DNA of 64,000 nt from Scatophagus argus (lineage: Eukaryota > Chordata > Actinopteri > Scatophagidae), in the NCBI RefSeq assembly GCF_020382885.2, contig NC_058511.1, positions 6,665,501-6,729,500 on the forward strand, read 5' to 3'. This document shows positions 13,101-23,599 of the stretch, in pieces. The translations under genes and the position numbers were made by a program. The notes beneath the pieces were generated by a model that had not been told where the DNA came from, searched no databases, and saw only the letters and a program-made list of their open reading frames with translations. Each line of letters opens with the position of its first letter. Position 1 is the first letter of the stretch.

Positions 13101-16100
13101 AAAGTGTGAACACACTTTGATTTTTTTTTTTTACTGAAAATGTGGTTGTGCCAGATTTAAAGAATGTCCTGACAAGATTGTTATCATATTATATTACTTT
13201 AGTCTACATTAGTGTAGTAGTAATAATTGTGCAATAATCCTTACTCATGTACACACTACTACTAGGATCAGTACATACATACATTAGTCTTTTCCTGAAA
13301 CAAATCGATACAATAATCAATCCTTCCATTAATCATAACTTGAGGGACTCTAGCGTGAATAGTCTTTTTCTTTTCTGCACTGTGTACAGCTGCAGGGACT
13401 TGTTTCCTGTGTATTTATTCTTTTTGAATGCTCATCCTTCCCTTACTCTTGCATGCTTTGCACCCTCTATATTCTGTTTGCTGGTGTAACACTGTAATTT
13501 CCCAGTAATGGGACTAATAAAGGATAATCTTATCTTATCTGATCTTATCTTGTACTTTTTCCTTTTCTGCCTAATTTAGTGACTTAAAGTAAACACTTCA
13601 CAAGAAGAAGCGCTGTGAAAGAAAATAACGCGTCAAAAACAAACAAACAGACACCTGTGTTATTATTTTTATTTCTAGACGCCCCACATTTACCATCTGC
13701 GTCAATGCGGGTTTGAAGCTGTCAGGTAATCAGGTCACAACTGCAAACAAAAGGTGAAACAACTTGCAGCTGTAAATGCTGGTCAGGTTACATCATATCA
13801 CATCCATGTCCTCAAGTTTGACCGTTCTGATGTTTCCAAAGCTTTAAGAAATATGATTTTTTTTTTTTTTTGAAATTTGAAAATAAAAGAATGTTTGGTA
13901 CAAATTGTACTTTCTGTTCTTCACTTCTCGTCCTTCATGTCATGTTTTGTTTGCGCTCTGACTACAGTGTTTTTTGTTTCCTTTTTTCAACCAAAGATTT
14001 GATCTTTTTGGGTAATTTTGAGTGAAATTACAGAAATAAATTGTTATATAAGGGCTTCAACAGACTAAACCTAGAAAAAGAACTGCCAGTTACATAACAT
14101 CACTTCGTTTGCCCAAACCACTTTGACAAACATGATGTTCTTCGAAAAAAACCCAAACAAACAGCCAAACACAAACACACACACACTCTCATACAACTAC
14201 TGCTAAATCATTCAGTTGTTTGCAGCACACAACTGAAAAAGACTGCAATCACAGCTCTCAGTTCTCTAGAGGGAACCCGCTTCATCCGCCAGGGTTGCGG
14301 GGGTGGGGGACTACAGGTGGGAGGCGGGGTTCACCCTGGTCTGGTTACCAGTCAACTGCAGGGCTGACACACAAAGACAGACAACCACATACACACATTC
14401 TCACACCTACGGCCAACGTAGAGTAGCCAGTTAACCTAATGTACACGTCTGTGGGAGGAAGCTGGAGAAAACCCACGCAGAGGCAGGGAGAACATGCAAA
14501 CTCCACACAGATGAGGCCCAGACCGGGATCTGAACCTGGAACCCTCTTGCTGTGAGGAGACAGTGCTAACCACTGCACCACCGTGCCGCCAAACTGACAA
14601 ATATGTTCATGCTATTACTATTGAAGAAGATTTAAAACAGTGAGGTACACACCTGATAGGAGACCACGGCATCCCCAAAGCCTTCCCAAAGACCAGCGAC
14701 GGGGCAGATCGTCGCCTCTGAGCCAGATGTCTGAGGTGCTGCAAGAAAATAAAGCTGAATCAATATACTCGTATCTGCCAGCTTATAAAACCTTTCATTT
14801 AATTATCATTTATTCATTTGTATTTACTGTAACTTAGCAGTAACAATACATTGTTTTGTGAAAAATGACCATCACACTCAAAGATACTCAATTTGCTAAA
14901 ATATAAAACAACAAAAAACAGGAACTGTCAACTGTTTGTCACTTTAGTTTGAAAAATTGACTGAAACACTTAATACTTCTCAGTATTACCCACCAGTTGT
15001 GAGAGATGTTGTGGTGTGGATCATGTGACTGTAAAACAACTTCAGTGCTTTTCCTAAACTACCACAAAGCTCCATCAACAAGCTAACGCATCTACAAGCA
15101 AAGCAGACTGTTTGATCATTGTTAAATGGAAAAAATGCGCAGAAGTGTACCAGAGTATTGTTTTGATCCTCCTTGCAACCCAAGCTTTAAGACACCAACC
15201 TTGCTGAAGTCCACTGACCTATCCAGTGATTTATTTATTTATTTATTTATTTTTTACACAATCAATGAAAGAGTTTCTTCAGAACCAGAGCTTAAGTGAG
15301 CTGTGCATGTTTTCCTCTTTTACACAGGCATTAAGAGCCTCTATTGGGACATGGAAAAATCAGATACATCGAACAAACAGGGGCAGCAAAACATGAAGGA
15401 TTCCAGAAATCCAACAACAACAGAGCAAAAGCACTTTGAGAATTTTTATTCTTAAGCCTCTTTGATATCAGGAAACATAAAAAAAATAGAAGACACCACG
15501 AACAGAGCTAAAATGCAAATAAAAATTCAAACCTCCTTGAAAGTCACTTTGAGGCAGCACATTCAGAATCTAGACGTAGTCGAGGGCCCAGGAAGTGAAA
15601 GATGTTATCAGTGGTGGAGCTCACTTTATTTACTGGAGCAGATTGGTCCAGGAATTGTTTCTGTTCATTCAGTTGAGAGGACATACACAACAGCATCAGC
15701 ACCATCATGGGAAAATGTCTGAATCTCACTGAGGTCACCCACCCATGGCAATAACATATGGAGGCCCAGCAGTCATTTCAAATGCCTGAAATCTCCTAAG
15801 GTCTTCACGCTGCCAAACAAAAAGCTTAAATGTGATGTGTTAGATCAATGCCTAAATCATAATGGTAATTTAAAAAATAATTTTGAATGATTAAAGACAA
15901 ATAAGATAAAATGAAACAAAAATCGGCTCACATACACACAATAATGTGCTTAGGTTTCGCAGCTTCACCATCTGTATTATGATGCTAATATCTGCTTTTA
16001 AAAGCATTGACACAGGTGAGGTTAGTGGAAATAACCTTTGCTTTTTAGATATTTGGTCATAAACCAATGCATTGGTAAAATTAAAACCTTGACCTGATGG

Positions 16101-19100
16101 TGCTGGATTAAAGGTCCAGGTAAAGGTAAAGTAATTGTTGAGATATTTCAATCTGGATCACCTCCTGACAACTTGGCTAAAACCCAACCTTTTCCTTTGT
16201 CCATCCTAACCTTTAATTTGTCGTTTAATTTTCCCAGCAGGCGCAGTCCCCAGACACATTCGACTCTGTTGTGTTAATTTGGGCGAAAGACAACAAACAG
16301 GATTTTCAGCCTTGTTGTGGCTGCTCTTGTGCCCTAATTGCTGGACAAACCGAGAAATCGGGTTGAGCAGAATCGAAGACAGAAAAAACAAAACAAACAA
16401 AAGCAGGACCTCTTGACAAAGCACTTCTTTCTGCTGGCACACAAAGTCCATTGACTCATGATGGACCAGGAAACAAAGGATCGAGGTGACCTGATCAATC
16501 CAATGTGAAATTACTTCCCCGTGAAGGATAGATCCTCCCTGTGTATACATCAGTCATTCTGTCTTGTCACGCTGTTTTCTGTTGTGAAGGAACAAAGCTT
16601 CACAGGGGATGTAGCTCAGTGGTTCTAGAATTTGAGGTTCTATCCCTGGCATCTCCATCAGGCTTTATGTACACAGCTATCAAGGTTTCTCTGCACCTCC
16701 ATTGTTTAGTGAGTACAGGACTATAGTGGGAGAAACCACCTACAGGTTAATGTGACAAAGAACCAACATCAGTGACCCCTACCAACATCAAAGGGATCAG
16801 TGTGGGGGTGGAGGAGGAGTACAAGTATTTAGGGGTGTACTTGGATCATAAACTGGACTGGTGCAAGAATATGGACACTGTTTACAGAAAGGGCCAGAGG
16901 CGACTGGGGTCCTTCAACATCTGCAGGACGATGCTGCAGATGTTTTACAAGTAGGTGGTGTTCAGTGCCATCACATATGCTGTTTCCTGCTGGGGCAGCT
17001 GCCTGAGGGTGAGGGACACTAACAGACTCAACAGCATCATCAAGAAGGCCAGCCATGTTATGAAAATATATTATATTTTATTTCAGATTTTATCATTTTT
17101 TTGTTTGTTTGTTTTTGTTCCTATCTTTTCATTTTCTTGGTCGGGAAAATTGCAATGTCTGTAAGAAAGAAGAACTTCCCCTCAGGGATAAACAAAGGAA
17201 TTCCGATCTGATTTCTGGCTTATCTGACAGTAAAACTCAAGGTTGCTAACATGAATATGAGGTTCTATTCATGCATCTTATCTCCTGTTTGGCAAACTGA
17301 ATTCAGCACCTGCAAAACACTTTCCATGAATGCAGAGATGCACACTGCACTCGCACGATTGCAGTTCCAGACATGGAAAGAACTCTCTGTAGATGACACC
17401 AGCATCGTCGACGGAATTAAAACCACCCAGAACATCGAGGAAAAACAACACAATGCATTCACCCTGCTGCCATCAAGTTGTGTGAGTAGCATCTATAAAC
17501 TACAACTCACATTTCACTATACAGCCTGATGTTGTAGAATAATGAATAAATGAAACTTGTACCTTGACATACACCAGGCATGTCAAACTGGTCCACAGGA
17601 GGGCCGGTGTGGCTGCAGGTTTTCTTTCCAACCAAGTAGCAGCACACCAGACTTGACTCATTTAATCAACTGATCTCCGTCTTCAGACAGTTGATTGGTC
17701 AAACGGTGTGCTCTTGGTTGGTTGGCACAAAAACCTGCAGCCACACCGACCCTCCTGTGGACCAGTTTGACATGCCTGACATACACTAAAGCCTTTAAAC
17801 ATCATGAAAAATGTAAATGGCTGTTCAAAATTAAACATTTCTCCCCCAAGTAAATTATCCCATCTCCCTGTCCTCCACCTTCTTCATATTAAATCAACAC
17901 CCAAATTAATGTTTTTCATTACCAGGGATAAATGATGCATGTTTCCATCTAGCCATTATGACCTTAAGCCCTGAAAGACCTCTTGTTGAGAGCCAAGCCA
18001 TGATGAGGTGAAGCCTTGATGAAAGGGTCTGATGAAAGGAAACCCAGTTCAAACTGCATGATTATCTGTTACCATTATCAACCATAACACTACCAGTTTA
18101 CCCACGAGGGCCATCTAACAACACCTTCATGTTTTGTTGTTTCTCTCAGGAAGCCATATGGAAAACTTTATTATTTATAATCATCCCACACAGATCTATA
18201 AGCTTTGTTTGTTTGTGTGACATCACCCATGTTGCCAGATAGTTTATGAAACAAATGTATTCGCCACATGAGCCACATGTTACCTACACACAATTTTAAA
18301 CCCATCTGTCATCACAGCCTGGCAACCACCATCGGCTGCTTTCTGGCCAGCTAACACGGCTGTCGTCAGAATATCAGTGGAGGAATAACCGCATCTTTCC
18401 AAAAAGCGATTGTGCCGCACAGCTTAAACAGCTGCTTCTGTCTGAAACAGCCAAAACATGTAAATCTACATGACTTTGTGTCCGTGGTAAAAGCAAAGGC
18501 ACATCTTTGTGAAACTCAAACCTTTCCTGTAACCAAATAATTACAATTGTGACCAAAGAAGTGTTTCTATATGGCAATCAGACATGACATTGACATGTTT
18601 AGAGGCAATACCATAATTTGTTTCTGGAGTTTCAATGTCTTTGGAAAGTATAATACCCTGTTTAGGGCCTATATTTGGAAACTAGACTGTAATTAACATG
18701 AAACTTTTTACATATTATTGATATTAGCAAACAGCTGTTTACTTATGCATTTTTATTTATTTATCTATTGAGTTGTGCTTCTGTTCATCTAATGAATGCA
18801 AGTCCAGTTTTTCTTTCTTTTAGCTCTGTTTTTGGCCTCCACCAGCTCTTGTTGGAAATATTTTGCTCTTGAGAAGCTGAATGTTGGTGATCCTGTCTGC
18901 TGAATGCAGGCATAAGACAGTCAGCAGAGGTGACAGTCACCATGAAGCACCTTATATCTGATGGAAACTGCAGAGTTGGTTGTAATTCTGTGTGGGATGT
19001 CAGCATGAGCAACAGCTTTCAGTAGGTTTAGAAGCTGTTCCTGTAACATTAAATATGTATAACAGCTTGAATGCAGCGGGATGTGTTGGGTTTACCCCTC

Positions 19101-19562
19101 AACAGCAATGATTATGTCATTTTGAAAAGACTAATTATCCAACGCATCAATCAAGTGAAATCAATCTCGTTCCTGTCCATTAACTAAGGTAAAGAAACAG
19201 TCAAAGTACACAAAGATGTTGTTTATCAGTTTTTCCGCCGATTAAATAGCTCCTTGACCTTGGTGCTAACTGACCTTTTGTCAACCATCTTATACAACAC
19301 CCCACTGAAAGCCCTCTCCTTTGCACACAGCAACGTGAGCATGTTGCTACGCTTTGTCTATGCAGGCGTCAGATCCACAAGCCTGGAAATATTCAACAAA
19401 AAAAGCATTTCACACTGAATCACACTAAGGGGTCATCACCAACAGGATCTTTTCACCTTTGTCTTTGGACATGGGATCAATACTCACAGGGCGCAGAGAG
19501 GCTGCAGCATCATCATAGCTTCCTCTCCTCATTGCTGCAGTGACATAATCTGGAGAGTCCAT
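168..19562 (-). CDS. arhgap20-like: ARHGAP20-like Rho GTPase-activating protein (12 exons seen, 3' end outside window)
   Basis: RhoGAP proteins stimulate GTP hydrolysis on Rho-family GTPases in the cytoplasm or at membranes. Exons, 5' to 3' on the minus strand: 19488-19562, 14653-14738, 7412-7582, 5046-5207, 3185-3226, 2749-2833, 2595-2648, 2207-2276, 1825-1976, 1292-1453, 701-810, 168-354. All have GT/AG borders and join in phase to 452 codons without a stop. The order is an N-terminal RRRSAPSL block (about residues 33-40), a PH domain (about 57-178, containing KDRHLFLFSD), a linker, and RhoGAP from LFGQ (about 279) to the window edge. TEGVFR carries the presumed arginine finger R317, and NLAVCIAPTLL matches the conserved Asn helix. 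From memory of the family, RRRSAPSL followed by PH and RhoGAP is the ARHGAP20 layout. The Ras-association domain of mammalian ARHGAP20 is not evident between PH and RhoGAP. The RhoGAP part also resembles TAGAP, so a PH-bearing TAGAP relative is the alternative. The start is the only Met before the donor with a plausible context. Confidence 0.9.
701..810 (-). CDS. arhgap20-like: ARHGAP20-like, RhoGAP middle exon
   Basis: This 110-bp exon (GTTGTTGCAG to CAGAAA|GTAAGC) encodes SFLKELPGSLLVSELYDNWM and LDNEDTQQRALEIR. FLKELPGSLL is the RhoGAP FLRELPEPL motif, which forms part of the GTPase contact surface. Confidence 0.92.
1088..1225 (-). repeat. (GATA)n microsatellite attached to an L2-like LINE 3' tail
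   Basis: About 94 bp of GATA units (1088-1181) with one GATG interruption are followed by 'tactttattgatcccaggc' and 'tgagaaattgca'. On the minus strand this is the usual fish L2/CR1-type 3' tail (AATTTC..GGGATCAATAAAGT) running into a TCTA repeat. It lies in the intron between the two middle RhoGAP exons. Confidence 0.7.
1292..1453 (-). CDS. arhgap20-like: ARHGAP20-like, RhoGAP exon with arginine finger
   Basis: This 162-bp exon, phase 0 at both ends, encodes EMLVLLRKKGPSTEGVFRKQ through VVLLVGLLK. GVFR contains the Arg expected to reach into the GTPase active site, so the domain looks catalytically competent. The acceptor is TTTCACCAG and the donor CTCAAA|GTATGT. Confidence 0.92.
1825..1976 (-). 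CDS. arhgap20-like: ARHGAP20-like, basic linker and start of RhoGAP
   Basis: This 152-bp exon (CTGTTTGCATTAG to GTGACA|GTAAGT) starts with basic sequence (TKWSLVRKLRKGS). It then enters the RhoGAP domain with LFGQALCKICPDD and LPKPVT. The LFG...LPKPV block is the usual N-terminal helix region of RhoGAP domains. Confidence 0.88.
2207..2276 (-). CDS. arhgap20-like: ARHGAP20-like, short linker exon
   Basis: This 70-bp exon (CGTTGCCAG to CCTACTG|GTGAGT) encodes GDVKISALPEQMNNSEDKLL and QPT plus one base. That base completes a Glu codon with the AA that opens the 1976 exon. Confidence 0.78.
2595..2648 (-). CDS. arhgap20-like: ARHGAP20-like, short linker exon
   Basis: This 54-bp exon (GTCTTTTAG to CGTGAT|GTAAGT), phase 0 at both ends, encodes TKTLTGGGMEKFIEFPRD. 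Because it is symmetric it could be skipped without a frameshift. Confidence 0.78.
2749..2833 (-). CDS. arhgap20-like: ARHGAP20-like, linker exon
   Basis: This 85-bp exon (TCTCATCACAG to GTCACA|GTAAGT) encodes KIKEAKARVGCASPPPDVLM followed by KVLSGSVT. It is the start of the linker between PH and RhoGAP. In mammalian ARHGAP20 the Ras-association domain would begin about here, but this sequence does not resemble it. Confidence 0.82.
3185..3226 (-). CDS. arhgap20-like: ARHGAP20-like, PH C-terminal helix exon
   Basis: This 42-bp exon (TTTTGCCCCCAG to CACAG|GTAAGA) encodes SPEVKERWLDTLHR. This is the closing helix of the PH domain, with its characteristic Trp. The exon is supported by phase on both sides and by the match to the family pattern SPEQKDKWLSLLQR. 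Confidence 0.88.
4216..4440 (+). repeat. Dispersed teleost repeat ('aatagtccaacattt' family)
   Basis: Begins 'agaaatagtccaacattttt' and contains 'tagatagcttagctccacgc' and 'ctaccagcacctctaaagc', which recur with changes elsewhere in the window. It is a diverged copy of a moderately repetitive element of unassigned class. Confidence 0.5.
5046..5207 (-). CDS. arhgap20-like: ARHGAP20-like, PH domain exon 2
   Basis: This 162-bp exon lies between TTTTAACAG and TTCCG|GTGAGC. It encodes SNASYRLKHRVSLEDIW, then an acidic EDEEDEEG loop, then strands ending LTFCLVCFR. RVSLEDIW corresponds to the RVRLSEMW-type strand in this family's PH domain. It is too fragmented by frame to stand out as a long ORF. 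Confidence 0.88.
6140..6372 (+). repeat. Dispersed teleost repeat ('aatagctcaacattt' family), with TTAGC tandem run
   Basis: Begins 'aaggaatagctcaacatttt', passes 'gagaataagatgaggataaa', and ends with four tandem TTAGC units and 'ttaaagactgaac'. It is the same family as the copies at 4216, 10083, 32880, 33430 and 55512. Confidence 0.55.
7412..7582 (-). CDS. arhgap20-like: ARHGAP20-like, PH domain exon 1
   Basis: This 171-bp exon encodes the first half of the PH domain, from EEASCWVTVEQSP to IVFAKLK, with the strand motif KDRHLFLFSDVIVFAK. The acceptor is TTGCTCAG and the donor CTCAA|GTAAGA. Both phases match the flanking exons. Confidence 0.92.
10083..10200 (+). repeat. Dispersed teleost repeat, fragment
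   Basis: 'taatagctcaacattttgat' is followed by 'gagttagatgagaagatcaa' and 'atgaagctacagccagga'. It is a 5' fragment of the same family. Confidence 0.55.
13360..13552 (+). repeat. LINE-like 3' tail with TCTTA microsatellite
   Basis: 'actgtaatttcccagtaatg' and 'ggactaataaagg' are followed by repeated ATCTTATCTT. This resembles the 3' end of fish L2/CR1-type LINEs (AATTTCCC..GGGAnnAATAAAG plus short tandem tail). The upstream limit is uncertain. Confidence 0.55.
14268..14590 (-). mobile_element. V-SINE-like tRNA-derived SINE
   Basis: On the minus strand it begins GGCGGCACGGTGGTGCAGTG with GTTAGCACTGTCTCC (A-box-like) and GGTTCAGATCCCGG (B-box), followed by the body GTGTGGAGTTTGCATGTTC. The tail diverges from the copy at 31181. 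No target duplication was recognised, so the 3' end is approximate. Confidence 0.8.
14653..14738 (-). CDS. arhgap20-like: ARHGAP20-like, exon with RRRSAPSL motif
   Basis: This 86-bp exon lies between TTTTCTTGCAG and ATCAG|GTGTGT. It encodes HLRHLAQRRRSAPSLVFGKA and eight further residues. The basic RRRSAPSL block is a hallmark of the ARHGAP20 N-terminus and was the main family clue. It ends in phase 2, completed by the first G of the 7582 exon. Confidence 0.88.
16605..16657 (+). pseudogene. Shortened tRNA-Ala-like sequence
   Basis: It starts GGGGATGTAGCTCAGTGGTT and ends GGTTCTATCCCTGGCATCTCCA. These match the 5' acceptor stem, D-arm/A box, T-arm/B box and 3' acceptor stem of a vertebrate tRNA-Ala. 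Only 53 nt are present and the anticodon arm and variable region are missing, so it cannot be a working tRNA. The acceptor stem GGGGATG/CATCTCC still pairs. Confidence 0.7.
16750..17215 (+). mobile_element. L2-like LINE remnant (end of reverse transcriptase ORF and 3' tail)
   Basis: The reading frame gives EEEYKYLGVYLDHKLDW, RLGSFNICRTMLQMFYK, a stop, then VVFSAITYAVSCWGSCLRVR and NRLNSIIKKASHV. This is the usual C-terminal end of fish L2/jockey-like reverse transcriptases. It then decays into AT-rich DNA and ends 'aacttcccctcagggataaa'. Truncated at 5' and broken by a stop, it is dead. It lies in the first intron of the ARHGAP20-like gene. Confidence 0.8.
17575..17778. mobile_element. 204-bp fold-back MITE, hAT-like (copy 1)
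   Basis: The ends are CAGGCATGTCAAACTGG and its exact inverse, and nearly the whole element can fold on itself. It is flanked by the 8-bp direct repeat ACATACAC (17567-17574 and 17779-17786). An 8-bp duplication and CAGG-type ends fit non-autonomous hAT elements. Confidence 0.88.
17787..19487. other. 5' intron of the ARHGAP20-like gene, unique sequence
   Basis: No recognisable gene or repeat. Short ORFs on both strands lack splice logic or family resemblance. Confidence 0.5.
19488..19562 (-). CDS. arhgap20-like: ARHGAP20-like, first recognised coding exon
   Basis: This exon encodes 25 residues, starting MDSPDYVTAAMRRGS and ending SLRP at the donor CCT|GTGAGT. Phase 0 fits the next exon at 14738. 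The frame stays open upstream through a good acceptor (CTTACAG, exon edge 19642). The true start could therefore lie in an earlier exon, and 19563-19642 is either 5' UTR or coding. Confidence 0.7.
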
Positions 19563-20909
19563 GCTGGTGTCTCCGAGTGAAGCCCTCAAACTCCTGCTGT
19601 CCTCTACCGCAGTTTGTATAGTCGTTGTTGACAGTTTTTGCTCTGTAAGTACAGGAGAAATAGTTTGCGTCCCAGTTTCCCGTGAACAAGCCGGCGTGCA
19701 GGCTGCAGAATGACGCCTACTGTCCTGCAGAACACCTTCTTCTAACTGGTGCTAATGAGCTGTACAACAATGGAGACCCAGCTGGCACACAAAACAGAGA
19801 GAGGGGGCTTCTGGTGCCTGACCTGGACCTACAGTGCCAGTCCGAAATGAACCACCAACACCCCGTCCCTCCTCCTTCCATCCCTCCATCGCCGCCTGTC
19901 CTGTTTCGCTCCAGTGGGGCAGCTTCCTGCCATAATGAGATCCCCGTGGGTCTCATCAGGGCCTACCGCCTCGTCCCCATTTTGAGGCTAATGAGGGTGA
20001 GATGCCGTGACAGCCAGTGCCTCCACAGGAACAGGGTCTCACAGACTGTCCCCATCTCTCCAGAGCTTTAATACACTGAGATGTACTTTTAGAGTTGGTT
20101 TTTTTAAGCTTAGTGCTGTCTTCTATCAGATTAACCGCGGCGAATGTATTGACCGGTTTGTGTTACCGGGCATAAAATTTGAGGGCTTAATTGACAGCGA
20201 CAAGTAGAAGAGAGCTCACAATAAAACTAGTGCAAAGGAGATTTTTTTTTTGAAGGAATACACATTTTAAAAGCATTTCTCTGTGAACAGTTAACTGAAC
20301 AGTTGTGGTGACGCTGGATTTTGGACAGAGGCAGGGAGTCATAGTTTGTCTGAAGTAGTAAAATTGCACATTGCAAAAGAAGAACATAATATAAGATAAC
20401 ATAATCTTTGAAAAAGTACTTATTTATGTTATGTTGTTTATGTTATGTTTATACTTTAATTCAAAGGGTTTGCCATCACATGTTTTGTTATGTAAAATCT
20501 GCTAAACGTAACCTGCTGCACTTGTCAAATAAATGCAGTGTGCTGATCTTCAGCTGTTGGTATGTTTTGTTTCATCCTTTTTTTATCCCCATATCTTTAC
20601 ACGCCAGTACCTCTGGTATTTCCCACAGGTGCACAAAAGCAGCATAATATTTTCCATACAGATCGAAATAAGAATCGAAATATTTTATCAGCGAGAACTG
20701 CAGAAAGCAAATTGTTCAGTCAATGATCAGTTGATCAGCGATGTAATTTATGTGCACTTCCCATTTCTCCGCTTATTTCTGACCTGTTGGTTTGTATGAG
20801 ATGGCTTTAGAAATTGCTTATTGCGTGAGAAAGGTGGCCATCGGTCGCAGTGAGAAGAGACCAACACATCAGTCTGTTTATTTACAGAGTATTTCTTTTC
20901 AAACTACAT

Positions 20910-21010
20910 TATTAAGATGAACTTTATTGATCCCACAGCGGGGAAATTCAATTGCCTTTGCAGCTCACAAGAACAGAACAGATTGCAAATATGCAAAACA
21001 ATTTCAGAAA
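20910..21010 (-). repeat. L2-like LINE 3' tail
   Basis: 'aactttattgatcccacagc' followed by 'ggggaaattcaattg' is the complement of the common fish LINE end. Upstream LINE sequence beyond about 21010 is too decayed to define. Confidence 0.55.
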
Positions 21011-22432
21011 TATAAAGAGTAAGAGTTTATAAATTAACGGTTTTAAAATAAACGCTGTACAAAATACCGCTATACAGGTTATATACCTATCAGCACAGTG
21101 GTGGAAGGTGATGATTGTGGGTAAGTGTTGCACAGTTCTGTAAGGATGGGGAGAAAATGAGGACTAGACTGTTGAGTTGTACAATGCAACGGCACATGAA
21201 ATCGATCTTGCGTATCTTGAAGGGTACGTTTGAGTGTTCTCGTATGTGCTTGAACCACGTTTCTGCCCTAAACCCGCTGTCACAAAACATACCAACAGCT
21301 GAAGCTGCTGTCCTCAGCTATGAGTCATTTTTTTTTACTTTTCTTTCTAAAATGAAATTAATGAAAATTCTAATGTTTATGTCAGAGAAAAAAATGAACT
21401 ACTCATACAGAGATTTCCATCTGTGGGGAATTCAGGTCTCCGCTTCATCTTACCTGCAACTATTTCTTAACCTGTGAACCAGTCAGTGGGAGATGTTCAA
21501 ATAAATAAACAGCACTTTTGCCCTTTTATTAGCCTTTTGAGATGGCTCTGGTTCTGAAGGGCCCCATTTAGTCCTCTTTAGAAAAAAAATGGTTTGTGTC
21601 CAGTTGTTGAAAGCTCCACATGAAGCCACATCTGAGTAGGCTGCTGATTTCATGACTGGTTTGAACTCAGTGATGGATGAATACTGCCATTCATGGCATT
21701 TCACATTTCTTTGAGAGATCTACTTTGGAGACAAGTTTCGATTTTGTGTGTGTATGTGTGGTGTGTTTTTGATTGACGCTGAAAAGTAATTACTAGTAAA
21801 CTGCCACAGGCGGATGAACCTGTTCGTAAAACCTGCCCCATTATCAAACACAGCTTTTTTACTTTCAAAACTGAACATTTGAACACATTAACAAAGGAAC
21901 CTGACTGCATTTAAAAGCTTCTTTCTTTTCTTTTTGCAGCATTTAAACTTTTGTGAGTGTATGTCACTATGGTAAGATTTCTGATAAAATGCATTTTATT
22001 GCCGAAGTAGACAATGGAGGAAAGACTTTGGAGTTTTGCTCATGAATGCAACCTATTGTTAAGATATTATGTAATCTGTAGCACATACACACAGTCCCGC
22101 TCAACTGTTCAGACGTTTCACAGGAACCGTGTGACACATAACCAAGGCTTTTAATCTTTTGTTTTGGTCTACTGAAAATGAAAGGTCAGTCTCTTGTCGT
22201 GTTTGGTTCGATTCAATACGTTTGTTTTGCCAATGTGCGTGCATGCATGCAATTTCCTCATTGATGTATTATTTGTAGATGTTGATGGGAAAAATACTCT
22301 GGAGGCCCACAAACACTGCAGATTGACCCCTTGAAGAAGCCTGATAAACTGGTTTTCGTGCAGTAACCATAGCTATCAACAAAACACTGACATGCTCCAT
22401 TATCACCTTAAAAGATGGTCATGGTGGGTTGA

Positions 22433-22575
22433 TGCTTGGCCGAGTGGTTATTATACTCATCCCATGTGCAGAAGATTGAAATCCCTTCATGGCAATGACT
22501 TGGTTTCAAATCTGGCCTGCAGGTCTTCCCCTTCTTGTCCCCATCAGAAAGTTGGCTTCAAAATCAGTCTTTGTT
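22433..22575 (+). mobile_element. tRNA-derived SINE fragment
   Basis: GCTTGGCCGAGTGGTTATTA resembles a tRNA-Leu/Ser-type A box. It is followed by 'catcccatgtgcagaagatt' and 'ggtttcaaatctggcctgca' (B-box-like). Fish genomes carry a SINE with this head. The tail is unclear and no duplication was found. Confidence 0.55.
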
Positions 22576-23599
22576 AAACAGGCAGGGGTTCGACAACACA
22601 GGGGAGCAGTCAGTAAAGGCAAACAAACAGAAAGGGAAAGTCAAAAAGGCAAGCAGGGAACGCTGGGAAGAATGCTAGAACAAATGACACTGAGGCACGG
22701 AACAAACTGGCAATCTGACACAAGGAGAACACAGGTATAAATATGCATGAAAGGTAACTAGACACAGGTGAATCTAACTGGGGCGGAGCAAGCAATCACA
22801 GCGGTGGGAAACAGACAACAGGAAATGTGAAGCATTGGGTGACGTTTACCAAAATGAGCCAGGAAACACAATGCTCTGACTGTGAGATGTGTCCGTTGTT
22901 TTTACACATCGAGCACATAACTGAGCAGCATTATCGTCTGGTCTTCATACCTCTTTTATACCTGCAGTTTCCACTCTTCTCTTTGCTTTGTTTTGGTCTC
23001 CTCCGCCAGCTAACGAGGGAAACTGCAGGCTGTTTGTTGATAAAATGCTCCATTGTTATGTGTCAGGTTTAGTTAGTTTTCAGAACGAGAGAGAACGAAA
23101 GTGAATCAAAAGACCAAAGCTGAGGGCAATAGAACCAAAAACAGCAAGCTGATAAAGCTCTGAAGACCCAACAGGTGACGATTCCCTGTGGGGTCTTTTT
23201 CTGTGACCGACACCTCTCATATTATAGCAATTTCATCAGTTGAATGACAGTGACAAAACTATTGATATTATAGCTTTAATTTAACTAAATCATCGAGTAC
23301 GGGGCAGTTATCACTAACTTCTTTCCTCTGCTCACATTAATACAAAAGCTGTAAAGCTCTGGTTTCAGTGACAGCAGCGGACAAGTTAATCATCTCTAAT
23401 TGACATGCATGAAGTTGTTAAGTCGCTCAGACGGAGTGTTAAGAAATTAGATGAAACTGATTTTGTCCTGCAAGGAAAATTTTCTTAATTCAAGAATTAG
23501 GCTGCGGACTGAATAGAAAAATTAGAATATTTCATTTTTAAACTTCAAATATACATAAGCAGAAAAGAGTGGCGTACAAGATATGTTTGTTTTGAAAGG

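Larger units (their letters stand above)
7583..14267. other. Large intron of the ARHGAP20-like gene, no further gene seen
   Basis: The stretch holds the dispersed repeat at 10083, a short GT run near 10963, the LINE tail at 13360, and AT-rich unique sequence. No exon with good splice borders in phase with the flanking exons was found. Confidence 0.6.
19643..23599. other. Intergenic: upstream of ARHGAP20-like, downstream of opsin
   Basis: The relatively GC-rich 19.7-20.1 kb may contain 5' UTR or promoter of the ARHGAP20-like gene. The LINE tail at 20910 and the SINE at 22433 follow. Sequence at 22575-22830 ('acaggggagcagtcagtaaa', 'gaacacaggtataaatatgc', 'aactggggcggagcaagcaa') looks repeat-derived. 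No gene recognised. Confidence 0.5.

Noticed and set aside
16541-16726. Plus-strand ORF across the tRNA-like sequence
   Set aside because: It is explained by the tRNA-Ala fossil; no coding resemblance.
19682-20071. 129-codon plus-strand ORF, Pro-rich
   Set aside because: It lies where the 5' UTR or promoter of the ARHGAP20-like gene is expected on the other strand; no family recognised.
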